A DNA stretch of 64,000 bases from Geomonas oryzisoli (GTDB taxonomy: Bacteria; Desulfobacterota; Desulfuromonadia; Geobacterales; Geobacteraceae): contig NZ_CP076723.1 in the NCBI RefSeq assembly GCF_018986915.1, forward strand, positions 372,001 through 436,000. The letters run 5' to 3'. Shown here piece after piece: positions 58,676 through 64,000 of this stretch; position 1 is the stretch's first letter, and each line of letters starts with the position of its first letter. The translations under genes were made by a program, and so were the position numbers. Under the pieces are notes generated by a model that saw only the letters and a program-made list of their open reading frames with translations, was not told where the DNA came from and did no database searches.

Positions 58676-59413
58676 ATGGACTTCTTGATCGTGTTGCCGG
58701 TTGCTTTTCTCGCCTCGCTGCTCAGCGCCATGAGCGGCGCGGGCTCCGCCATGCTCACCACACCGGTGTGGCTGGCGCTCGGGTTCCCGCTGCCGGTGGC
58801 CATCGCGTCGAACCAGTTGAACGGGGCCGCGTGGACCCTCCTTGCCGCCCGCAACTACCTCAAGGGGCGCCGGGTCGACTGGACGCTCATCCGGGGCATG
58901 ATCCTGTGCGGTCTGGCCGGCGCCTATGCCGGAACCCTCATCGTGCGCGGCGTCGATCCCCGCCTGCTGCAGCGCGTCATCGGCGGGATCATCCTGTCCC
59001 TGGTGGTCGTGGTGGCGCTGAATCCTGCCCTGGGACGCGAGGAGAGCGAGCCTGCGCTGTCGCGACCGGTGACGGCTTTGCTCGCCTTTCCCCTGGGCGT
59101 CTACGAATCCTTCTTCGGCTCCGGCAACGGGCTGTTCACCTCGCTGCTCCTCGCCAAGGGGCGCGGCCAGACCCTGGTGGTCTCGCTGGGGTGCTACTAC
59201 CTGGTCGCCTTCTTCTGGAACTGTTTTGCCGTCGCCGTCTACAGCTCGGCCGGATTGGCCGACGCCCGGCTGATGCTCCCGTCGACGGTCGGGTCGGTGG
59301 CGGGTGCTTACCTGGGGTCCAGGATCGGGCGGCATAAGGGGCACGACTGGGTGCGCGGGCTGTTCGTGCTGCTCGGAGGTGTCCTGGGGCTCAAGCTGGT
59401 GCTCGGGCTGTAA
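58676..59413 (+). CDS. TSUP (TauE/SafE) family membrane permease
   Basis: 245 residues with about seven or eight membrane helices, starting MDFLIVLPVAFLASLLSAMSGAGSAMLTTPVWLALG, and a second-half repeat with FFGSGNGLFTSLLLAKGRG, the paired TSUP pattern. Family members export sulfite, sulfonates or organic acids; substrate here is unknown. Start 58676 is preferred to the longer frame at 58583, which would begin with a low-complexity non-helical stretch; the ribosome site is a G-run. It is divergent from the fumarase gene and shares its upstream palindromes. Confidence 0.88.
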   Translation: MDFLIVLPVAFLASLLSAMSGAGSAMLTTPVWLALGFPLPVAIASNQLNGAAWTLLAARNYLKGRRVDWTLIRGMILCGLAGAYAGTLIVRGVDPRLLQRVIGGIILSLVVVVALNPALGREESEPALSRPVTALLAFPLGVYESFFGSGNGLFTSLLLAKGRGQTLVVSLGCYYLVAFFWNCFAVAVYSSAGLADARLMLPSTVGSVAGAYLGSRIGRHKGHDWVRGLFVLLGGVLGLKLVLGL

Positions 59414-59444
59414 CCGGGCGGTTGGTGGGGGGCGGTCGGTGGGG

Positions 59445-60224
59445 CTATCCCACCTGTACCGCCAGCATCGAAATGGAGCCGCCGTCGACGCCCTGCACCG
59501 GAAAGGCGACGCGCTCTCCCTCCTGGCTGCTGCCCAGCACGTAGAGTAGCGGCAGGTAATGGTCCGGGGTGGGGATCGAGAGCCGGGCATCCTCGCCGAG
59601 GGTTTCATAAGCAACCAGGGGGGCGTGATCCCCGGTCAGTATCAGTTCTCTCGCCTTCGCTTCGAAACGCACCGCCCAGTCGTACGGATCGGGCAGGTGT
59701 CTTCCCCAGGCATAGGTGTGCAGGTTGTGCACCAGGTTGCCGCTCCCCACGATCAGTATCCCCTCCTCGCGCAGCGGTGCGAGCCTCTTGCCCAGGTCAT
59801 AATGGAACTGCGCCGGCTGGGTCTCGTCGATCTTCAGTTGCAGCACCGGTACGTCGGCCTCCGGATAGAGGTGGCACAAGACGGCCCAGGTGCCGTGGTC
59901 GAGCCCCCAGCTGTCGTCGCCCTGCACCGCCAGGGGCGACAGCAGACGCTGCATTCGGCGGGCGAGTTCCGGGGCGCCGGGGGCGGGATAGTTCATCCTG
60001 TAGAGCTCCGGCGGGAACCCTCCGAAGTCATGGATGGTGCGGGGCCTTTCATTGACGGTGACCGCGGTGCCGGGGCGATACCAGTGGGCGGAAACGCAGA
60101 CGATCGCCTCCGGGCGTGGCATGGTGCGACTGAGACTGCGCCACCCTTGGGTGTAATCGTTGTCGGCCAGCGCGTTCATCGGGTTGCCATGTCCCAAAAA
60201 GAGGGCGGGCATTCGTGACGGCAT
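59445..60224 (-). CDS. ygiD: 4,5-DOPA-extradiol-type dioxygenase
   Basis: 259 residues of the LigB/YgiD family: MPALFLGHGNPMNAL near the start, CVSAHWYRPG, DFGGFPPELYRMNYP, GLDHGTWAVLCHLYP and GSGNLVHNL. The conserved His residues for a zinc or iron centre are present (HGNP, SAHW, LDHG, VHNL). In E. coli YgiD opens catechol rings such as DOPA; the natural role is unclear. Start 60224 has AAGGAG at good spacing; a second ATG at 60212 follows a tandem ATTCGTGAC duplication. It is convergent with TSUP and divergent from the flavocytochrome gene. Confidence 0.9.
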   Translation of the reverse strand: MPSRMPALFLGHGNPMNALADNDYTQGWRSLSRTMPRPEAIVCVSAHWYRPGTAVTVNERPRTIHDFGGFPPELYRMNYPAPGAPELARRMQRLLSPLAVQGDDSWGLDHGTWAVLCHLYPEADVPVLQLKIDETQPAQFHYDLGKRLAPLREEGILIVGSGNLVHNLHTYAWGRHLPDPYDWAVRFEAKARELILTGDHAPLVAYETLGEDARLSIPTPDHYLPLLYVLGSSQEGERVAFPVQGVDGGSISMLAVQVG

Positions 60225-60427
60225 TCGTGACTCCTTTCCTACTGGGATATCCGGAAGTTATACCGGTGTGCGCGTCCAGGCGCAACCGCCGCATAAAAAA
60301 TGGGGTGAGGGATACCTTCTGCGCTCCGCTTGATACGACGCTCGCCCTGTCTCCTCGTAATGCTTTTCGAAATCATTCCTTCCAAACTACTCGCCATGCT
60401 GGCTAAATCCCTGTCACAACAAGGGGT

Positions 60428-60461
60428 ATAGCCGCAGGTTATAACGATAACCTGGGGTTAT
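60428..60461. promoter_or_regulatory. ATAACC-N3-GGTTAT palindromes, sites 3 and 4
   Basis: ATAGCCGCAGGTTAT at 60428-60442 (one departure) and ATAACCTGGGGTTAT at 60447-60461, centres 19 bp apart. They lie about 204 and 185 bp upstream of the predicted flavocytochrome start site, and about 204 bp or more upstream of ygiD on the other side. Apart from these sites and site 5, the 502-bp gap 60225-60726 shows only the promoter element listed separately. Confidence 0.75.
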
Positions 60462-60518
60462 GGTCGGCGCTAACTGGCCGAAAAGACAGCCGCTTTCCTC
60501 ATGAGCCGTGCTGGCCGC

Positions 60519-60533
60519 ATAACCTGCGGTTAT
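60519..60533. promoter_or_regulatory. ATAACC-N3-GGTTAT palindrome, site 5
   Basis: ATAACCTGCGGTTAT, centre 60526, about 113 bp upstream of the predicted flavocytochrome start site, the same distance as site 1 from the fumarase start site. Confidence 0.75.
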
Positions 60534-60612
60534 CGTTCGCGGTCGTTGTCAATTAGAGCCACGCGGCTAAAGTTATCATTAATTCGGCACCTTGGCCTGT
60601 TGCACCGGCATT

Positions 60613-60629
60613 GGCATCACTCGTGCTCT
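60613..60629 (+). promoter_or_regulatory. Sigma-54-like promoter of the flavocytochrome gene
   Basis: TGGCATCACTCGTGCTC with GG at 60614-60615 and GC at 60626-60627, spaced by 10 bp. Fifteen of 17 bases are shared with the fumarase element. Predicted start site about 60639, leaving a leader of about 88 nt before ATG 60727. Confidence 0.6.
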
Positions 60630-60726
60630 CAGGATGGGGTCGCCGGGGGCATCATCGCCCTCCCCGGCGGCGCATACCACGGAGCGGAACACGGGTCACC
60701 ACCCGAGACAACAAGAAAGGAGAACG

Positions 60727-62487
60727 ATGATGAGTTCGAGGATAGGCATTGTGATGGCGGCATTGCTGGTGCTGGTCTCCGCCACGGTCCTGTGGGCGGG
60801 GGGCACGGAACCGCTGGCGAAGCTGCACCAAGGGAAGGCGACCTGCGCCGACTGTCACGGCAGCAGCAAGAAGATCAGCGTCGACGACAGCGAGAAGGGG
60901 GTTAACAAGAACTGCGTCGGCTGCCACGGAACGCTGGCAGAGATGGGGAAGAAGTCCCAGGAGGAGGTGAACCCGCACAAGTCGCACCTGGGTGACATCA
61001 ACTGTACCGCCTGCCACCACGGCCACACCGCGTCGTGGGCCTACTGCCTGAGCTGCCATCCTTTCGACATGAAGATCGCCGGCGGCGGCGCGACGCCGAC
61101 CAAGGCCACTGCCGTGACCAAGCCCAGGAAGCGCGCCGAGAAGGCGGACGTCGTCGTCATCGGTGCCGGCGCTGCCGGCTTCACTGCGGCCATTACTGCG
61201 CATGACGCCGGTGCCAAGGTGGTGATCATCGAGAAACAGCCCATCACCGGCGGCAACAGCATGCTCGCGGCCGGCGGGATGAACGCGGCCGAGACCCCCT
61301 TCCAGAAGGAGAAAGGGATCGCCGACTCCGTCGACCTCATGTACAAGGACACCATGACCGGCGGCGGCAACCTGAACGACCCGGCCCTGGCCATGGTGCT
61401 CGCCAAGAATTCCGCAGGCTCGGTCGCCTGGCTCACCGGCCTTGGCGCCGACCTGAGCGATGTGGGCCGTATGGGGGGCGCGAGCGTCAACCGGACCCAC
61501 CGTCCCAAAGGGGGCGCCGCCGTCGGTGCCCACATCACCGAGGTGCTGCGCAGAAACGCCGACCAGCGCAATATTGACATCCGCGTCAACAGCAAGGTCG
61601 TGAAGATCCTCGAGGACAAGAAGGGTCGCGTGACCGGCGTCCGCGTCGCGGGCAAGCATAGCGGCGAGTACAGCATCAACGCGAAGGCGGTCATCATCGC
61701 GGCCGGCGGCTTCTCGGCCAACCCGGAGCGTGTCGCCTACTACCGCCCGGAATACAAGGGGATGACCACCTCGAACCAGCCCGGCGCCACCGGGGACGGC
61801 ATCGACCTCGGCACCGCCGTCGGTGCGGACTTAAAGGACATGAAGGAGATCCAGATCCACCCGACCGTCGCCGCCGGCAGCCGCACCCTCATCACCGAAG
61901 CGGTGCGTGGTAACGGCGCCATCCTGGTGAACCACGAAGGAAAGCGCTTCGTCAACGAGCTCACCACCCGCGACAAGGCTTCCGCCGCCATCCTGGCACA
62001 GAAGGGGCAGTCGGCGTACCTCGTCTTCGACGACGGCGTCCGCAAAAGCCTTAAGCAGATCGACGGCTACTTCCACCTGAACCTGGTGCAGCAAGGCGCC
62101 ACCCTGAAGGACCTCGCCGCGGCGATCAAGGTTCCGGCCGATGCCCTGGAGGCGACCGTTGCCGGCTACAACAAGGGGGTCGACGAGAAGAACGACGCCG
62201 AGTTCAAGCGTCCCGACCTGCCGCGCGCCCTGCGCACCGCCAAGTACTACGCCATCGAGGTGAAGCCGGGCGTGCACTACACCATGGGCGGCCTGAAGAT
62301 CACCACCGGCAGCGAAGTGCTGGCCAAGGACGGCAAGAGCATTGCCGGCCTGTTCGCGGCCGGCGAGGGGACCGGCGGCGTCCACGGCAAGAACCGTCTG
62401 GGGGGGAACTCGATCTCGCAGACCATCACCTTCGGCCGCATCGCGGGCGAGAACGCAGCCAAGTTTGCCGGGAAAACCCGTCCGTAG
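60727..62487 (+). CDS. Periplasmic tetraheme flavocytochrome c fumarate reductase
   Basis: 586 residues, Shewanella FccA-like. A Sec signal (IGIVMAALLVLVSATVLWAG) is followed by four heme motifs CADCH, CVGCH, CTACH and CLSCH starting at Cys40, 63, 93 and 107, then a flavin domain from VVVIGAGAAGFTAAI. The catalytic set is complete, with spacing identical to that remembered for the Shewanella enzyme: His378, Glu391, Arg394, Arg415 (TTRDKAS), His517 (GVHYTMGG) and Arg557 (NRLGGNS). These match H365, E378, R381, R402, H504 and R544 at a constant offset of 13. ATG 60727 follows AAGGAG. Reduces fumarate to succinate in the periplasm with electrons from cytochromes. Confidence 0.95.
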   Translation: MMSSRIGIVMAALLVLVSATVLWAGGTEPLAKLHQGKATCADCHGSSKKISVDDSEKGVNKNCVGCHGTLAEMGKKSQEEVNPHKSHLGDINCTACHHGHTASWAYCLSCHPFDMKIAGGGATPTKATAVTKPRKRAEKADVVVIGAGAAGFTAAITAHDAGAKVVIIEKQPITGGNSMLAAGGMNAAETPFQKEKGIADSVDLMYKDTMTGGGNLNDPALAMVLAKNSAGSVAWLTGLGADLSDVGRMGGASVNRTHRPKGGAAVGAHITEVLRRNADQRNIDIRVNSKVVKILEDKKGRVTGVRVAGKHSGEYSINAKAVIIAAGGFSANPERVAYYRPEYKGMTTSNQPGATGDGIDLGTAVGADLKDMKEIQIHPTVAAGSRTLITEAVRGNGAILVNHEGKRFVNELTTRDKASAAILAQKGQSAYLVFDDGVRKSLKQIDGYFHLNLVQQGATLKDLAAAIKVPADALEATVAGYNKGVDEKNDAEFKRPDLPRALRTAKYYAIEVKPGVHYTMGGLKITTGSEVLAKDGKSIAGLFAAGEGTGGVHGKNRLGGNSISQTITFGRIAGENAAKFAGKTRP

Positions 62488-62515
62488 CCCCGCGCCGTAG
62501 ATAAATGCACTTACC

Positions 62516-62541
62516 GAGGAGGCGCCGCACGGCGTCTCCTC
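62516..62541 (+). terminator. Probable terminator after the flavocytochrome gene
   Basis: GAGGAGGCGCC (62516-62526) pairs with GGCGTCTCCTC (62531-62541) with one G-T pair and a four-base loop, 28 bp past the stop. The following ACTGTTT is only a weak U tract. Confidence 0.65.
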
Positions 62542-62598
62542 ACTGTTTGCCCCGCGGCTCGTACCGGGAGCGTAGGGGCAACACTCGAGGCGGGCATA

Positions 62599-63876
62599 AT
62601 GGACTCCAGCTTCACGTTGATGCGCGATGACAATTACCGCATGTTCTGGATGGGACAAGGCATTTCCTGGTTGGGGAGCGTGATGCAGTCCGTTGCCCAG
62701 GGGTGGCTGGTATGGTCTCTCACCAAATCACCGGCCCAACTGGCTCTGGCCGCCATCATGCTTTCCCTTCCGGTACTGCTGCTCAGCGTGCCGGGAGGCG
62801 TGGCCGCTGACCGCTTCGACAAGCGGGCTCTGCTGGTGATCGCCCAGGGGGGCTCCCTGGTCCCGACCCTCTTTCTCGGTGTCTTGGCCCTGCGCGGCGA
62901 GGCGAGTGCGCCGGCGATCATGTTTCTCGCCTTGTGCCAGGGGGCGCTGAACGCGTTCGAGATCCCTGCCCGCCAGGCGCTGCTGGCGGAACTGGTGCCA
63001 AGGACGCGCCTGGGGCAGGCCGTAGCCTTCAACGCCGTCTCCTTCAACGCCACCCGCCTCTTCGGGCCGGCGGCCGCCGGCTGCATCATAGCCGCCTTCG
63101 GCGCCGCCCCCTGTTTCTTCCTCAACGCCATCAGTTACTTGGTCGGCGTGGTGACCTTGCTCCTGATGCGCCCGAGTCGCCAGACGAACCATCCGCTGCG
63201 CTGCCAGACCCTCGCGGTGACCGAGCTGCGCGAAGGGGTGCAGTTCGTCGCGGCCGCCAAGGACGTCCGGCAGCTCCTCCTGTCGGTGCTCCTGGTGAGC
63301 CTCTTCGCCATTCCCTTCGTGCCGCTGTTGCCGGTCTTCGCCGAGGTCTTCGGTGCCGGGCCGCGGGGCCTCGGCCTCATGTCCGCGTGTCTTGGCAGCG
63401 GTTCGCTTCTCGCCGCCTTGGCCCTTGCCTGTCGGGAGAAGCCGCTGCAACCCCAATCCGACGGTGCCGGCGCAGGGCTCCTCTTCGCGTTGGCCCTGCT
63501 CCTCTTCTCCCGCTCGGCCGACTATGGCCTTGCCCTCGCCGCCCTGGTCGTCGCGGGAGGCGCCATAGTCGTGTTCCTGGCCCGGGTCAACAGGGCCCTG
63601 CAGCACGCCTGCCCGGACCGGCTGCGGGGGCGGGTGATGGGGGTGTACACGCTCACCCTCTTGGGAATGGCCCCGGTGGGGAGCGCCTTCATGGGGGGGA
63701 TGGCAAGCAGGCTCGGTGCGTCCTCCGCCCTTACGCTTAGCTCCGCGTTGTGCGTTGCCGGCCTTTCCCTTTTGCAGGTCCGGTCGCGCCTGTCCCGCCC
63801 GGCTCCGGGCATGGACGGTCGAGCTCCGGTCTGGGGCGGGACGCTGTCCGGTAACGAAGGTGGCCGGAACTGGTAA
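62599..63876 (+). CDS. MFS transporter (EntS-like exporter group)
   Basis: 425 residues with about twelve helices. It begins LMRDDNYRMFWMGQGISWLGSVMQSVAQGWLVWSLT, with the loop motif GGVAADRFDKRALL between helices 2 and 3 and LPRLRG-type RLRGRVMGVYTL later. This is the MFS_3/DUF894 group that includes the enterobactin exporter EntS and many uncharacterised exporters. The last about 35 residues are hydrophilic and not conserved. ATG 62599 follows a weak site. Substrate unknown; it follows a terminator, so is probably independent of the flavocytochrome gene. Confidence 0.9.
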   Translation: MDSSFTLMRDDNYRMFWMGQGISWLGSVMQSVAQGWLVWSLTKSPAQLALAAIMLSLPVLLLSVPGGVAADRFDKRALLVIAQGGSLVPTLFLGVLALRGEASAPAIMFLALCQGALNAFEIPARQALLAELVPRTRLGQAVAFNAVSFNATRLFGPAAAGCIIAAFGAAPCFFLNAISYLVGVVTLLLMRPSRQTNHPLRCQTLAVTELREGVQFVAAAKDVRQLLLSVLLVSLFAIPFVPLLPVFAEVFGAGPRGLGLMSACLGSGSLLAALALACREKPLQPQSDGAGAGLLFALALLLFSRSADYGLALAALVVAGGAIVVFLARVNRALQHACPDRLRGRVMGVYTLTLLGMAPVGSAFMGGMASRLGASSALTLSSALCVAGLSLLQVRSRLSRPAPGMDGRAPVWGGTLSGNEGGRNW

Positions 63877-63897
63877 AGCGCCGTTTCCGCGCACTTT

Positions 63898-63911
63898 GTG
63901 ACATGGGTCAC
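63898..63911. promoter_or_regulatory. CRP/FNR-family-like palindrome
   Basis: GTGAC-ATGG-GTCAC, extended to TTGTGAC...GTCACC, fits the TGTGA-N6-TCAC spacing used by CRP/FNR superfamily regulators. It lies 71 bp upstream of the gene start at the window end. Site and regulator are inferred. Confidence 0.4.
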
Positions 63912-63981
63912 CCCCGGCTCATGGCTGATAAGGTATGGTTGCTTCACGTTTGCCATCCCAGCTTCAGGAGTCCGTATCTGC

Positions 63982-64000
63982 ATGATGCACCGCTTCATTG
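63982..64000 (+). CDS. Start of a truncated gene at the window end
   Basis: ATGATGCACCGCTTCATTG begins at 63982 with AGGAG 11 bases upstream, somewhat far. Only six codons (MMHRFI) are visible, so nothing can be said of the product. The upstream palindrome and lack of other signals support a gene starting here. Confidence 0.35.

Overview
The window is high-GC bacterial chromosome that reads as a member of the Geobacteraceae (Geobacter/Geomonas/Citrifermentans type; inferred from protein content, not from a marker-gene search). Pointers are the dcw cluster with a meso-DAP type MurE, several HDFNN-type sensor kinases, a tetraheme flavocytochrome c, an HD-GYP regulator, and many short G/C-rich palindromic repeats whose translations (for example NPPCPPFDKGG) are familiar from this group.

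Layout. 0-15.4 kb (+): division and cell wall cluster, ftsI end-murE-murF-mraY-murD-ftsW-murG-murC-murB-ddl-ftsQ-ftsA-ftsZ, with several one- or four-base overlaps, interrupted by four repeat-bearing gaps and closed by a strong terminator. 15.7-17.8 kb (+): V4R/GAF sensor kinase. 17.8-23.1 kb (-): SOS mutagenesis operon lexA-imuB-dnaE2, in which palindromic repeats lie in frame inside lexA and dnaE2. 23.3-24.3 kb (+): two paralogous small genes. 24.3-29.6 kb: patchy accessory DNA with a 13 x 21-bp tandem array, two orphan genes, a relBE-like pair with a frameshifted toxin, and a 611-bp direct duplication of the end of an EamA transporter gene and its neighbour. 29.7-35.2 kb (-): eight-gene operon with a Cys-rich exported protein, thioredoxin-like lipoprotein, two NosL-like proteins, small membrane protein, FtsX-type permease, ABC ATPase and a polytopic Cys-containing membrane protein. 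35.3-37.4 kb (-): radical SAM and DUF354 genes. 37.5-39.2 kb: DUF2459 protein, gene remnant, methyltransferase. 39.4-45.4 kb: hybrid kinase, HD-GYP regulator, small NHLP-like protein, NtrC-type regulator. 45.8-53.5 kb: lipoprotein, AEC transporter with LysR regulator, iron-permease-family protein, giant DUF748 protein. 53.8-56.5 kb: hybrid kinase. 56.6-62.5 kb: Tat-exported class I fumarase, TSUP permease, YgiD-type dioxygenase and periplasmic flavocytochrome c fumarate reductase. 62.6-63.9 kb: MFS exporter.

The most interesting system is the last metabolic block. The fumarase carries a clean twin-arginine signal and all three cluster cysteines. The flavocytochrome c keeps the fumarate reductase catalytic residues at canonical spacing. 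Both genes have nearly identical sigma-54-like -24/-12 elements, with ATAACC-N3-GGTTAT palindromes centred about 113 and 185-204 bp upstream of the predicted start sites. Together they suggest a co-regulated pathway outside the cytoplasm that dehydrates malate to fumarate and reduces it to succinate. Second in interest are the in-frame palindromic insertions in the SOS mutagenesis operon, the double-NosL redox/ABC operon, and the 21-bp array.
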